Shown here: piece by piece, positions 24,260-38,800 of the stretch
Layout: every line of letters begins with the position of its first letter
Numbering within the stretch: position 1 is the stretch's first letter
From: Paramecium pentaurelia
Taxonomy: Eukaryota; Ciliophora; Oligohymenophorea; Peniculida; Parameciidae
Length of the DNA: 64,000 nt
Assembly: GCA_905183005.1 (NCBI GenBank)
Contig: CAJJDO010000162.1
Span: 1 to 64,000, forward strand
Direction of reading: 5' to 3'
Notes under the pieces: generated by a model
Told to the model about the DNA's origin: nothing
The model's input: only the letters and a program-made list of their open reading frames with translations
Databases searched by the model: none
Made by a program: the position numbers and the translations under genes

Positions 24260-25401
24260 TCATAATTTTTTGAAAAATTTGAAATCTGATTTTGTGTGTT
24301 GATGTAATTTAATTGAAGATTTAACAGAATCAGTAATTTTAAATTATTTAGATATTGAAATACTGGTTTTACATTTATTAGAATGTTAACTAAAATTAGT
24401 AATTATATTTAATACCTATTTGTATTAAATATCTGGATTTATAAAGGAGATAATAATTTTGATAGGGCGTTTTCTTTGACTGTTCTTTATGTAAACGAAC
24501 CTATTTATTTTGGTAGTGATTTGATATTTATTCTTGGTGAAGATTGAATTTAAGATGGTTATTGATATAATGATTATTATTTGATTGATTTGTTTGAATT
24601 AATTGTTTACTAAGTAATTTATGTAGATTATTAAGTAATCATTTTTCTTGATAATACTTATTTGATTGTTTTTTATGATAATCCTATAGGCAATTTTAAT
24701 GATACTGAGTTAGGCGTTTATATAATATGGATTTGTTTTTTTTATTTCTTTTCAGTAAGATATTTAAGAAATTTATCTAATTAATCTTATTCTCTATTAG
24801 AAGGCAATAATTGTAGATCTCCAACATTTAATTTAATTGAATTAAGTTTAGTTTGTATTTTATCAATTGTTCTTGATACTTCAGTAATATCATTTAAGAC
24901 ATTACTATATTGTCTGCCAGATTTTTATGTAGCTGTATCATCTGGTTCTTCTCCAACAATTTTCTTTTTAGGTTAATTTGGATTTGATTTATTCTCTTTT
25001 TCAATCATTCTCTTAATTCTAAAATATTCAATTCTTCTTTTCTTATCATGGTAACTATAATAATTAAACACTTATTTTTACTTGCTCATTATGTCAGCCA
25101 ATTTAAGTAAGAAGCATCTTGGAATCTCATTATGGTACTTATAATATTCAGTTAATAATGTAAGTTTAGTAGCAATTTCATCTATAATAATGGAATAATA
25201 AATACGAATATCGTATGTTCTTCTTAAATATTCACTTTGTTCATTACAATTAGTTTCATAATGAAAATTAATTACATGTGGTAATCTAGCATTTTCAATG
25301 TATTCATTTAAAGACTTTGTATAATAATATGTATCCTATTGAGAATACTTGTAAGCCAAACTTTGTTATAGGTCTATCTTGGATAATAAATTATTGCTCA
25401 T
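24260..25401 (-). CDS. Unknown protein with Ser/Gln-rich C-terminus
   Basis: ATG 25401 to TGA 24260-24262 with one 26-nt intron (24390-24415); the spliced length of 1,116 nt gives 371 residues. The N-terminal 150 residues are compact and alpha-helical in character, with conserved-looking aromatic and cysteine residues (LPHVINFHYETNCNEQSEYL, EYYKYHNEIPRCFL). A basic segment KKRRIEYFRIKRMIEKE follows. The C-terminal half is rich in Ser, Gln, Lys and Asn and is probably disordered. I do not recognise a family. The gene is followed 40 bp upstream by the stop of the phosphodiesterase gene in the same orientation. The opposite strand also shows open stretches here, which I treat as shadows. Confidence 0.75.
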
Positions 25402-25441
25402 TTATATATTTAATACAAAAATATAAAATTAAACAAGTATT

Positions 25442-28101
25442 TCAGCATTATTATTGATTATCCTAAGATGACAGTAGATCCCATTCAATTATTGTTTCAT
25501 CAATATTGTCTACTCTATCTTGAAGTTAATTATCCATAAAATTAGATAATGATACATATAAGGGACGTACAATAAATTTATAGAAACCTATCTCTGATTT
25601 TGACAATACAGACATCTATTTTTATATTATATTTTTACTTTATGTAAATCTTTCATAAATGATTATTATGGTAATCCTAATCTCCCTTCTTCTTCATATT
25701 ATGATTGAAATTCTTAATTAACTCTTAAAGACCATTCTTTTGAAATTGGCCATTTTGCAGAACCTCCAGTAAAATCAGAAGTATGAATAATCATACCTGT
25801 TATAATTTTAATATCTTTTTCATTGTTTGCTTCAAAAAATTTAAGTAAATTAAAATGTTCAGCCTTATCAGTAAATATGATATTTTAAATGAATTTTTCT
25901 CTAAAAGATCGAAAATCAATATTCTTTAAAAAATTCATTCTTTCTCTCAATAATAATTTAAGTGCTGTAGCTGCATGATATTATTCTAATACATTTTTAT
26001 CATGATATCTAATAGCTTTTTCAGATAAATTATTAATTTCAAAATAATTAGTTCTACCTGTATGACCAACATCATGACATAATCCACCTAAAATAAGTGC
26101 CAATTTTGTAATATAATCAAATATATCTTAATATTATTTAAGTGATAACATTTTATTCATGATAACATGACAACTATGCATTACATTAACTCCATGATTA
26201 TAATTATGAAATGGATTTCTTCGTTTATCATATCTATATTCTAATTCACTTAAAAATTCACACATTCTATTTTTATCTATATCAAATATTTCAATAAAAT
26301 TGTTTCTTTAAAATATTTAATAAACCATTCTTTATTTTTCTATTGAATTATTTTCTATTTTAAATATATTAAATTCAAAAGAATCTATGTGATTCATATA
26401 GATGGGTTCAATTTCAAGACTTTATGGATCCATTAAATTTATTTAAACAGTTTCAATAAAACCATTCATTCTACTTTTTTTTCTTTTTATAAGTACTTTT
26501 GGAGCTTAAATTGATGAAGGCATATAAAATGACAAAATTGTATTTTTTATTTCAGGATTATTATATTCAAGATTAGTTAAATATTATGTAGCTTCTTATC
26601 TTAATTTAATTTTCTTTGCTTCTAATTCTAAACTTCTTGTTTATAAGAATCCTTCAGAAAATATAATAGCAAATCCTTTAAATTTTTTATTTCTAGCTTT
26701 CAAAAATATTTCATATAATTATTCATTTTATTGAATAATCCATTAATTTTCTAAATGTTATTCTATTTCTTGAAGTAATTTCTCATTCTGAATTATTTAA
26801 TAATAATAACCTCTATGAATATAATTTAATTGAAATTCATGACTCAATGAAGGTGGAATAGGTCGTGATAAAAAGGCCAATTTACCTTCTTTATCAAATT
26901 CAAGCATTATTGAATCTTTTGACTTTATAAAATACTTATAAAATGTAATTCTATCGTATGTTAATTCTATAAATTTTAAATATTTATTGTATAAATTCTA
27001 AATAGTTTTGTATATTTATAGATCCTCCTTTTTATTAAGATTTAAACCAATAACAGTAATTTCAATAGGTAAAGCATCTTTGAATTAAATTTTAGCAAAC
27101 TTGACTTGTTTATTTGATGGAGAAGGATTTGTACTTTGAATAGAAGTATATGATCCTTAGATTTCACTTTCAGCTTTTTCAATATTATATTTAGTTCTCA
27201 ACAAATTTATGATTTAATTAATAAATAAATACTTACTGCATCTAACAAATTCTACTCCTACATCCAAAATCATATTACCTATTTAAATAGGACTAAATTA
27301 TTATACTCTAGACTCAATAATTGATTTAGAAATTAATTTAGTTAACATAAGAATTTCTTAAAAACAATTATATTCTAAAGTTAAATTCAAGAGACTATCC
27401 TTTTATATCTTTTAATGATAAAAAAAGAATTCATCCTAAACTCTTAATGTATATGTTCTACCATATTGTGAAAACATTTCAAATAGCTTACTCTAATTTT
27501 CTGTAAGTAAATTAATATTTGTTGTTATTGAAATTAAATCTTCAAGGTATTCATCATGATTAAAAATTTGAAAAGTATGTTTTACAGATTCATAAATCCC
27601 ATGTTATGGATTTATAAAAGTAAATTCATCACAATTAAGCAAATTATTCACTAAATTAGAAGTTACTGACACAATGCTATCATTAATCAACAAAGAATGA
27701 GTATTCAAAAACTAATTCTTTAGTTATTTATAGTAACACTCAATATCATCAGCAATATTTGTTTCTTATAATAATATTAATGATGGTTAGGGACTCTTAG
27801 TAGGTAATTTACTAATAAATTATGTCAAAGACTTAAGATTGTCTTACACCAATAATGTTAATGCATTCGATCTTGATTGGTACACTTCTACTAAGGCCTC
27901 TCTAAGTTATTTTATGTAATTTAATAATTCCTCTTCAGTTACTTTGCTTTCCTTTGAGAATACGCTTCTTCTACCAATTAAAGGACTAGATTCAGAAAGT
28001 AAAGATTTTCTCCTAATTCCAGGAGAATTGGCTATTTTTAATACTTAATGTTTGGCTTTCACATAATCTATTAGATGTTATCTAAAATTTTAGTTGTCCA
28101 T
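25442..28101 (-). CDS. 3',5'-cyclic nucleotide phosphodiesterase
   Basis: ATG 28101 to TGA 25442-25444 with a single 23-nt intron (25616-25638) near the 3' end; 878 residues. The catalytic domain occupies about residues 570-860. It has HNYNHGVNV near residue 631 (the HNxxH signature of class I phosphodiesterases), GGLCHDVGHTGRTN near 678 (the HD metal-binding motif), IIFTDKAEHF (the conserved TD..xH), and GRLGLP plus SEIGFYKFIVRPLY at the end. The first 560 residues are helical and beta-rich with no motif I can name; a diverged GAF-type regulatory region is possible but unproven. It hydrolyses cAMP and/or cGMP; the sequence does not decide which. It is a natural partner of the cyclic-nucleotide-gated channel 1.4 kb away. 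Confidence 0.92.
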
Positions 28102-28311
28102 ATCTATTTATTATAGATCATAGTACCTTCGATCAAATATAATAATTCTTCATTATTTGAGTTGAATTCTGATTTAAGTCTATTTTTCTCTTTGAAATTG
28201 ATTTCACCTTAATCACAGAGTTCTTAGACTAATTTATGAAAGTTGATGCAACTTCTGAGTGTCTAACATATTTACATGACTTGTTATACTTACTGATTAT
28301 AAATTTAATTA
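28102..28311. promoter_or_regulatory. 210-bp divergent promoter region
   Basis: Separates the phosphodiesterase (-) and the FHA gene (+). It has no readable frame and should carry both promoters; no specific element is visible. Confidence 0.5.
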
Positions 28312-28960
28312 ATGGGTAAACACAAATAGAGATCTACTTCTGGTTCAAGTAGTAATCATAAAAAACATAAGAGAAAGCATCATCATTAAAAAAAAGAGGT
28401 GAAATAAGAAGTGAAATAAGAAGTTAAAAAAGAAGAATTTCCATAACAACAATAACAAGAAATAATAAAAGAAAAACCATGTTTTGAAGCATCTGGAATA
28501 TTAGCCTAATATGCAGAGAATGCATTAGGTAATGGTAAAGTTTTAAAGTTTACAATTCCTTTCGATGCTAAAATTCCAACAGCAAATTGGCAATTATTTC
28601 CTTTTAAAGGAACACAATCATTTCGTATATTTATGTAATTAATTATTTAAAGCTTCTATCCCTTTAAAAGGAAAATCAGTATTTTTGATTGGAAAGGATA
28701 AAGAGATCGTTGATATCTTAATAGAAAACATATCTGTTTCTAAATAGCATTGTGTTATTTAATTTAGAGAAATAAAGAAAGTGAATGGTCAAGGAGAAGT
28801 TTTATCTTATATCAAACCATATGCCATGGATTTAGAGAGTACAAATGGAACTTACTTAAATGAATAACAATTAGAGCCTGCAAGATATTATGAATTATTG
28901 GAAGAAGATGTACTAAGATTTGGAAAAAGCGATAGAGAATATGTACTTATAAAATCATGA
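28312..28960 (+). CDS. SNIP1-like FHA-domain protein
   Basis: ATG 28312 to TGA 28958-28960 with one 28-nt intron (28625-28652, GTATAT...TAAAG); 206 residues. The first 45 residues are Lys/His/Ser-rich and basic (HKKHKRKHHH). Residues about 60-80 carry the segment typical of SNIP1/Pml1 proteins just before the FHA domain (ASGILAQYAENALGNGKVL, TANWQLFPFKG). The FHA domain (about 85-206) shows VFLIGKDKEIVDILIEN, SVSKQHCVIQF and DLESTNGTYLNE. The Gly, Ser, His and the STNG turn are the phospho-threonine-binding residues. In yeast and animals this protein belongs to the spliceosome-associated RES complex, so a nuclear role in splicing or mRNA retention is likely. The intron acceptor is AAG. Confidence 0.92.
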
Positions 28961-29379
28961 TGTTTATTATTATCAACTTATTCAAAATACACTATCCCTT
29001 TCAGCATCCTTCTTACTTAATACTACTTTCTTTTATCTTTCTATATTTAATTATAATCTGTAATCCCTAGTTATTGTGCACTCTATATTTAAGTTTGAGT
29101 CATAACCTTACCTGGCAATAATAGAGACTTTAAATTCTTATTCATAAAATAGAATATTATATATTATGAATACCCAATCATTAAAATCCTATCATGTAAT
29201 ATTTCAAAGATCTATTCTATACTACTTTCTTATGTTTTTTTTTTTATTGCAATAATAAATCGATTGTCTTAATATTTAGAGAAAAATAACTTAGGACTGA
29301 TTGGATATTGAAAAAAAGATAAAAATTCATGAAAAAAACTATAAAACTCTAATTTAGATTAGATTTATAAATAATTATA

Positions 29380-29432
<53 letters not shown>

Positions 29433-29471
29433 TTTAATAAATGAATATGTTTATATGATTTATAAATACAT
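28961..29471. other. Convergent intergenic region with a trinucleotide run
   Basis: About 510 bp between the FHA stop (+) and the channel stop (-). Contains a TAA trinucleotide microsatellite at 29382-29430; otherwise no readable frame. Confidence 0.6.
29382..29430. repeat. (TAA)n microsatellite, about 49 bp
   Basis: Sixteen uninterrupted TAA/ATA units in non-coding DNA between two convergent genes. Length variation between strains would be expected. Confidence 0.95.
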
Positions 29472-32400
29472 TCATTTTTTATATTATTAAAATGGATTAA
29501 CATAAGCAGGAACAACAGAGTTTAATTTTGTAGTTGAACGAATAAAAGTAGTTTTCTTTTTTAATCTAAGAGTTTTCTTTAAATGATCTAAAGTACTCTT
29601 TACTTTTGCAACAACTTTCATAGGAGTTATAGATTTCATTTTAGCATTCCTTCTTGATCTTAGGAAGTTTTAAACATACAAAAAGGGATACAACATGAAT
29701 TTCCTCATTTTTTAAAGTATACTAGTTTACCATCCAAAAACATCTTATTTTACATAGACTATCACATCTTCAGCATTTTATTTATTGAAATATTAATCAA
29801 ATGATGCTTTAATTTCAAAATCATCAAATTTTTATTAATTAAATGACCAATAGAGTGGTTCCAATTATGATAATGCTTTCTTACTTATATTATCATTTTC
29901 ATTCATTTCTAAATTTCTTTATAATTAATGATAGAGATTTGTTATATTATCTAACATATTATCATTAAAATCCTATATTGCTTCAACTATTTAATCTCTC
30001 TTTTTTTTAAAATCAATAGATGTATTCATTTCATTTTCATCACTTGAATTATTTTAAAATCCACTATCATATTCTTTAATTTCATCTACTAATGGTATAG
30101 GTTTTTAATCTTTACGATTTTTAGGACTTTTACTTAATCCTAATGCACCTGATAAAATAGATTATTTTCTATATTATAAAGCATTATTAAGATTTTATCT
30201 TAATTCATTTTTATTATTTTATTATTCATTTTTATTATTTTAATCACTAACTAATCTATTTACTCTAGAAGATCTAATATGTTAAGCTTAAAATATAGGA
30301 GCGGTTTATGGAATTTTAAATGCTGGAGAACTTGCATCATTATCAATTGAAGAATTTGAATCTGATCCACATTCTACATTTAATAAAATTCTAGTTTGAT
30401 TTATTATTGATTATTAATTTTCATTCTAAAATACTGAAGCATATTATTAAGCCAAATCTTTCATTAATCTTGTATGCCATTCTATTTAAGATTTATCTAA
30501 TCTTCTTTTATAAGGTTATTAAGTCTAAAAATTAGACATACAATGTCTTTTAATAACAGCCTCTCTATTAGGAACATATTAAACTTAAGGACAAGTATTA
30601 AGAGAATGTTTAAAATTTAAACAAGCAGGACAAAATACACCATTTTCTAATGCTGGTGGATGATAACTCAAAGTAATAGCTTCTTTCAATTAACAATATT
30701 TTTAAAAATCTTCAGGATAATCTTTTAATGTTTCCATAAAATCAGATTTTGATAATATCAATAAACTAACATATCCAATAGCTTTAAAATGATCAACTTA
30801 TGGATTATTAGTAATGAAATCTTTAACACAAAAGAATTATCCCTAATTAATTACAGCATTCATTTTAGATCTTTATTTTCTTTCAGGATGCTAATATACT
30901 ATAAATCCTTATTCAACAAAACATAAATGTTATTCATTCAAGAAATCTGTTGAAAAAGTATTCTAAGGAGGTATTATCTTTCTTTTAATAGACTTGAATA
31001 ATGCATTACGTAATTCTTCACTAAAGTATTTCTATAGAAATTCTGATTTCTAAATGAATACTTTATGTGCCTATTTATCTAATTCTTCTTTTAATTCATC
31101 AGATAATTATTCTAATAATGTTTATTCCATCTCTAAATCTACTTCATCATCTTCCTTCCATCTAAATGTCAAATATTCCTTTACTCTAAAAATTAATAAT
31201 TATATTAATACTAATGTTATAAACTATATGGTATCTTTCTTTAATCCATATATTTATTAATTACTCTCATTCTACGATTCCTTTCTACTTAATTCTATGT
31301 GATATCATCTATTATACTACCAATGAAATTAACACTATAAGATACCCATAAACCTATTCACATAATATCAATATGAATACATGCACCCAACACAAAAACT
31401 ATAGTTACTATTTTCTCAATAGCATTTTTAGGTACCATATCACCATAACCTATAGTTAACATTGTGACTACAGCAAAATAAAGTGCTTATAAGTATTATT
31501 CTTCCCAATCTTTATTTTCTATTTCATTAAAACGAATCCATGAATCTTCAACTCTAATACTACTGAAATAAAACCATATGCAACTAAATAAATGTAAAAT
31601 ATAAAGCAATGTTAAAATAAATTTCAATAAACCAAATACACCTCTTTATGGTCTAGTTAAATAAGAAATTTAATCACTTTTTGCAAATGTTTCATATACA
31701 TATTTATGTTATCCTAAAATAATTAATAAAAATAAATTAGCATTTGTATTCATATCTGGAATAATCATAAATATTATTAGAATTAAAGATGTTGAAAAAT
31801 CTGTAAGAAATTCTTTTTTTAATTAATGAACTACTAAATCCCATTTATCTTTTATAGCATATCCATTTTTATAAGTTAATGTATTTATTCTAATTAAGAA
31901 ATCAAGTTATAATATGAATAGAATTACATATGTAATACAAATAAGATTATTGAATAATATTTCTGGTTTAAAAGCTATTTCTAAAGGTACAAGAATTAAA
32001 AGTAAAATTCTAAAAATGGATGTAAAGAAATCCCAATACATTTTGAATAATGATTCTGGTTAGATTATAGGTATTTTATTGATAATAGCATTTAGACAAT
32101 TAAAAAGTGGTTTACGAAGTTTCCTCAAATCTTCTTTCACTTATTCTAATGTTGTTGTATCTTTAATTTCAGTTTCTTTTTTCAATAATGTCTACATCTT
32201 TTTAATATTAAATCCAGCAGATTTCATACGTTTTGAATGCATAAATATGTTTTATCTATCATAATTATATTTATTTACGAATCTGATGCTTTATCTCCAA
32301 TCAAATTGAAATGAGAATCATTAAGACTACCCAATTATTTTCTATTTAAAGAGAGTTTTTCAACAAATCTTCCAATAAAAAATAAAGACATAAAACTAGA

Positions 32401-32712
32401 TTCAGCATTTGTTTAACTTCTCCTTCTATCTACTAATTTAGTATTAAATATTGGTTCCTTTGGTGTTTAGATATTGGAAGCTAGAAAGTTCTCATCATTA
32501 TTTGATTCTGGTGATTTGGGACTATGTAAATATTTTGCTTCAAGACTTTTTGCACTTAATGTTCTGCTGGCTATTTGAGGTAAGATTAATGTAAATTCCT
32601 TTTTGGTTTCTCTTAAACATTAACCCAAATATTATTATTCAAAATCATCATTTTAGACTGCTCTTAATTCTACATCTTATTCAAAATCAAAAGCATTTTA
32701 GAGATTTAACAT
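29472..32712 (-). CDS. Cyclic-nucleotide-gated / HCN-type cation channel
   Basis: ATG 32712 to TGA 29472-29474; introns 32256-32278, 31354-31380 and 31186-31211; 1,054 residues. Six membrane segments lie between about residues 200 and 450. The pore helix and selectivity filter read YFAVVTMLTIGYGDMVP near residue 411, with the K+-type GYG. S6 follows, then a C-linker and a cyclic-nucleotide-binding region at about 570-660 whose phosphate-binding cassette (QGQFFCVKDFI) is diverged. Downstream are two Cys pairs (CPACLNFKHSLNTC), then about 330 residues of Gln/Asn-rich tail. S4 is poor in regularly spaced Arg/Lys, so voltage sensing is uncertain. Conducts K+ or mixed cations across the plasma or ciliary membrane. 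Divergent from the anoctamin gene, 91 bp apart. Confidence 0.92.
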
Positions 32713-32803
32713 TTATTTAATAAATAGTTGATATAGTATAAATAATTTGAAAAATGAAAGAGCAAATTTGATATGAAATAAACTATAATTTTATAATATA
32801 TAA
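32713..32803. promoter_or_regulatory. 91-bp divergent promoter between two ion-channel-type genes
   Basis: Lies between the ATG of the cyclic-nucleotide-gated channel (-) and that of the anoctamin (+). It is AT-rich with no element I can name. Both promoters must fit here, which allows shared regulation of the two membrane proteins. Confidence 0.5.
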
Positions 32804-35800
32804 ATGATTAGAGAAGAAGAAAAATTAAATCGAGATGAACGGCGTCAAAGGAAATTTAATAATATCTTCAATATTATGAGCATTTATATTAAATATCTAC
32901 TAGGGGATGAAGTGAATGAAGATGAACATAAGTAATTTTTAGAGTATAGCAAATTTAATATATACAAAATACAAGGAAATCAATCTGAACATTATAAAAT
33001 GCCTGAATAAGATTATATAAAAATGGTAATGAATGATCCAAGTCAATATTTGACAGAAAAAGATTATTGTATGGGAGATGTAGTCTTATAATTTCCAAAT
33101 CCAGATGAAATGCCATATGCAACAATTTCATATATGGAAGCATTAGAGTTTCTATAATAAGGGATAGGAACTAGATGTTCAATTGAATTCAAAACAGAAT
33201 AATTAGATTATGAGATACTTTCAATGGCTTTTTAATATGCATATTCTTAATTAGCAGATTCAAAATAGGATGATTTAGGTCCTAACAAATTAGCATACTC
33301 TAATTAATTCTAAACTCAAAATCTAATTGCTGCAATCAAATTGTTCTTTAAAGAAGATGAACAATTAAATATTTAAGGAGAATATATAGAGTTTGTTGAG
33401 ATGGTAAGAAATAAAGTAATGAATAGTTTAAATAAAAACTTTAAAGTTAGTAAGAATAGAGAAAAAAGAAAGGGATTTTCAACTATTCTTAAGAAAAAGA
33501 TATTAACAAGAGGAAAGTTCATTATAAAAACAGCAGGAGGTTTATAACGTACTCATCATAAAGTTAAAGATTTCTATACATTAGTTCGTAATTTAATACT
33601 TTTAAGATTAAGTTAAAAGGGATTCAGAATGAGAACATTTGTATCTTCAAATAATAAATCAATTTTTGCTATTCTTTATTGTGCAGAAGCTAACATTTCT
33701 TTAGTTGCTTAATAAATAAAAATGAGAAAATTTCTTAATTTAGAATTTACAGATTTATTATCTCTTGAACCTATTGATTAAAATTATCGTCCTTTAAGAT
33801 TGAATAATCGTCTTTGGAGAAATGATATGGATATGAATTAAAGTAGTTATTTTTAATACATTAAACCTAAGATTATAAATCTACTCAAAAAAATTAATTT
33901 TAAAAAAATGGCTAAAGAATTACATATATAAAATCTTAATGACTAAATGTTTGATTATGGATAAAGAGATTTAATAGGAGATGAGGAAGGACCTTCTGAT
34001 GAATTATGGGAAGCATATTATGAATATTTAGTATATTTGGAATAAAGAGTAACTGAAGCAAGAGAAAAATTTTATTTTAAATTAGATTTTGCAGTATTAA
34101 TGAATCCATCTATTGCAAAAAAAAAAGAGAAAAAATAAGAAACTAAAATTATTACTAAAGCATAATTAAGAAGAGTAACAAAGAAAAATGATAAAAGTAA
34201 TATTGATATTAATTAATTAATTGATTTAAATGATTAAGATAGAACTATTAAATAAGAATAATAAATCAAAAGGTATTTCTCTTATCAAAGAAAAAAGTTT
34301 ATTCCTAAAACTACTAAGAAAAATTAAAATATTAAATAATATAATGAAAATCCTCTCATTATTTGTGATACTTATTCAAAAGATTTTAATTCCATATTAC
34401 TCAAAATCTTATAACATCTAGTTAGAAATTAATTAAATTTAGACATTAATGAAAAAGAAACTAATATTGAAATTTATTTAAAATAAATCTAACATTATTT
34501 TGATGATGAAGAAGATGCTGAAATTAAGCTAAAAAAATTAGTAGATTCTAATGAAGATTCTGCTGAAAAGAAAATAATAGATTAAATATGTATTTAGATG
34601 AAGGAAATACCAGAGAAAGTAGACTAAAAACAATTTACATTAACAAGAGATAAAAATCCAGTGTATTATGAATCGATGAAATAATAATTGATTGAATGTT
34701 TATTTTTGACATATATGGAAAAGGAAGAAGAAGTTTGGAAGGAGTAAATATAAGAGGAATAATAATAATTTTTGAATATGAAAAAAGTATTTCATCTTAA
34801 ATGGAATTCTATATGCACAAAATTCTTGAAAGAAAGATAAAGGGGATTATTAGCATAGGCTTATGGTACAGCCATGAGAGATGGAATGTAGATTATAAAT
34901 AATGCTAAGGGCAATTTATTAAAATGTATTTGGGACTTTTCATTTGGAGAATTATATAACATAGCCATTTCAAGTGAATATACTGTATCAGGGAGGAGAT
35001 TTTCATATAAGAAAAAGAGTAGGATCAATACAATTTGGAAGAAATATCAAGTGAGTGAGAGTGGTAGAATATCTGTATTTTCAATAATGGAAAGAATTAA
35101 ATTAGCTAATTATTTAGTTAATTAAGCTATAAATATACCATATGTATTTAATAAATAATATTTGGAATAAATATTTGGTTTAAATGATTAATATGAATTA
35201 AATGGATTAAGTAATAAAAGATTTTTTTAGAATGATCCTAAAGCATTTTCATAGACATTAAGTTCAGATGCTTAAGAATATATAAGATTATTATAAGAGA
35301 AATTTATGATTGCAGAGAGTTTATTTGTGAAACCTAAATTACATAATTTGGAAGAGATTTGGAAAGTTAGATTGGGTGAAATATGGCATGTACCATCAGA
35401 TGAGGTTAGAGAATATTATGGAGAAAAGATTGCTCTTTATTTTACATTTTTAGGACATTATACAAAAAGTTTATTAATTCCAGGTATAATTGGATTAATT
35501 TGCACAATCATATAATCATTAACAGAACCTAGAGTGTCTATTATTATTGGAATGATGTTTGGAATATTACATTCATCATTTTTAACATTAATGTTGGGTT
35601 CTTGGAAATTAAAGGAGAAATAGATAGTGGCTTAATTTGCTTAGAATATTAAATAGGGAAATGAATAATAAGAGTAAAGACCTGCATTTCAAGGAGAATA
35701 TAGACGTGATCCTTGTAATGATGAAGCTAATACTTTATATTATCCTTTGAGTAAATTACTTATTCATATGTTAAAAAATGGATTGATATTAGGATTAGTA

Positions 35801-38800
35801 TTTAGTATATATATAGCAAGTGTAATAGGATTATTTTATATGACAAAATACTTTTATGAATATGATATATTTACTAGTTTGGAGAGATTAAACTTTTTAA
35901 AATTAGAAGTAAGTATTCCTTGTAGTATAAATGTTATAATATTAAATATCTTTGAATATATATATGAAAGATTAGCAGAGAGTATGACAGATTAAGAGAA
36001 TCATTAAACAGTAGCTGATTTTGAAGCAAATTTTATAATAAAGAAATTCACTTTAATGTTATTATCTTATTTTGCACCTATTTTTATGATAGCATTTTTA
36101 AATGAAGAATTGGGTATTGATTGTGCTTATGGTGATTGTAATTTGAATGCTAAATATTTTTTCTCTAGTTTATTCATCATATTATTTGTATTCAATATCA
36201 AAGAAGTATTGACTCCAGTGATTAATAAAATAATGAATCGAACAAAAGAGGAGCCAGAATCAATGGAGGATTATGGAATTATTAATTATTATGTAGAGAA
36301 AGAGGCATAAAAGGATAGTTATTTTAAATCTGTAGATAGATATGGAACAGTAGATGATTATATGGAAATAATTATTTAATCTGGATTATTGGGATTGTTT
36401 GCACCTTTATTTCCTGCTTCCATGTTCATAGGTTTTGTTTGGAATGCTTTAGAAATGTAGACAGATAAGATAAAATTAATTAAATATTCATAAAGACCAG
36501 TTCCTTTAGATGAATAAAGTATTGGTATATGGAGTTTATTATTGGAATTCTTAGCAAATTTTAGTATAATCTTTAATACAGGTGTTGTATTTTTGATGGG
36601 TAAATTACATCCAGATAGAAATGGACCTACTCCTCCATTGATTAAGGATGTTACTATGTTTTTGATAATTATATTGATAGCATTTGCTCTTAGATTTATA
36701 TTGGAAGGATTAATTCCTGAAGCAACTTATGAATTTATATCAATAATGAAAAGATAAACTTATTTATTGAAATCAACAATAGAACATTTTAAGAAGAAGA
36801 CAAGTAAAATGAAGAGATTAAAATCTGATAGAAATACTCTATCAAGATATGTATTGTTTAAACCTTATGGAACTATTTTAAAAGTTGAAAAGAAATAAAA
36901 GTAATTGATATAAGAGGAGGAGGATGATGATGATGATGACGATGAATCATAAATAGAAGTAGCTAAGAAATAAAAGGAGGATGATTCATAAAGAGAAGCA
37001 GGAATGCCTGAAATAATATTGGTTAAGAGGAGATAAATAATAATGAGAAAGAATATTCATAATTTTGATTTTCCTTATAAGAAATTTGAGATTGCTCATG
37101 CTTAAAAAGAATTTGATGACAAAATAGCTAGACTAAAGAAATTATTAAGATTCTTTGAGAAATATTATACACTTAAATGGTGTGAATAAAGATTAATATA
37201 TAGAAGATTATATTAAAAAAGAAGATATATTTTATATAAGTATTTAAATATAAGAAAATTGAAAGTATTCATTGAAAGTTATAGATAATTATTTAATAGA
37301 TATAAACGTATATAAGAGGATAAGAGAGAAGCTGGTTTGATGGAAGATAATAATGATAGAGAGTAGAAAACTGCAAGGATTAATTAATTAGCTAAAAAGA
37401 AAGCATTATAATAAGTGAAAAATGTTGCAATATTGAAGAGTAAAGGAGTTTGGTTTGGATAATTTCGTAGATAAGTTCCTATTTTAAGAGCAAAAGATAT
37501 GATTGAACATTTGAAAAGATTAGATTAAAAACTTAGTAAATTAAAATTGAATTAAAGACTTATTCCAATATAAATGATAAAAATTAATAAAGATAAACTT
37601 ATTAAAGATAGACCTAGAATATTTGATGAAATATCTTGTTTAGATATTAGTAAAAGTAGTTCTTAAGAGATTTTAAAATTATTAATATAATCTAGAGATT
37701 AGTATGGATAAGTAAATCCATATAAATCAGAATTAGTTAGAAGTATAGAAGAATTATATTCATTAAAAACTAGAAAGATTGAATAAATATAAAGTTAATT
37801 ATATCATTAAGAAGTTCCTAATTATTTATATTTAGATTAAGAAGAATTAAAATGTTTATTTATTTAAAATTAAAAGGCTTAAATGAGAAATCTTGATTTT
37901 AAGATGATAAAAATGATTGAGAAAGATAAATAGAAAGAAGTTTGGTTGATACTTTAATAATATTAATTAAAAATATTGGAGGTTATTGAAATTGATTTAC
38001 AACATAAAAATGTTTTATTTGAAGATTTAATATTATAAGAATTTACAATGTTTGATCACTTTTATTTTCCATAAAGTAAAGGAGTTGTTGGTAAAATTTT
38101 AGATTCAAGATATGAATTATTAAATGGATGGACTTTGTTTGATACAATTAAATTTAGATAATCAGTAAATATGACTTATAAGAAAAAAGAATTGTTATTG
38201 TTTTTACTTAATTTATTAAATTCAATTCCTAATTGGAAAGATAAAAAAGTAATAACTCCTAAATCCATATATGCAAATAGAAATAAAAATTAAATTGGAT
38301 ATACTTTTCATTGGATGATGTGTGGAAATAGAGATATTGAAAAAGAGAAACTATTTCTACCAAATGAAGAATCAAATAATAATTTATCAAAAATGGTATA
38401 TAATGCAGCCATGATTGTTGTATATATGATGACTTTAGGTAAGATTGAAACTAATAAAGATTATTTAATTGAACATTAAGCAAGATTAATGAACAAATAT
38501 CCTATTGTATTTACTATCATTTAAGATATGTTATTATCTGAAAATTAAAGAAAACCATACAATTATTTTAAATAATTATGTAAAACAGAATGTGAAAATG
38601 AAGAATTATTTTTGGAAAATGAAAGATTATCATAATAATTAATTGAAGATTCTAAAATTACTGATATCAATTATTAAGATCTAAAATTATATGATTAAAA
38701 TGAATTATCAAATTAATTAGAAACATAAAAATTACATCAAGTTTTATCTCAATAATTATTCAAAATGGATATGTTATATAAATTTAAATTATTTAAATAA

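Noticed and set aside
23880..24420. Long minus-strand open frame continuing past the 371-residue gene
   Set aside because: The stretch becomes Leu/Phe/Ile/Tyr-rich shadow sequence; splicing a canonical 26-nt intron at 24390-24415 gives a Ser/Lys-rich ending and a TGA at 24260 with correct total length.
24260..24720. Plus-strand frames resembling a myosin or zinc-finger fragment
   Set aside because: Full of TGA and explained as the opposite strand of the 371-residue minus-strand gene.
29382..29430. TAA run as a possible telomere or centromere feature
   Set aside because: A simple trinucleotide microsatellite between convergent genes; ciliate telomeres are C4A2/C3A3-type.
35306..36757. Several short ORFs in the anoctamin region as separate genes
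   Set aside because: They are pieces of one frame broken only by TAA/TAG, which encode glutamine here.
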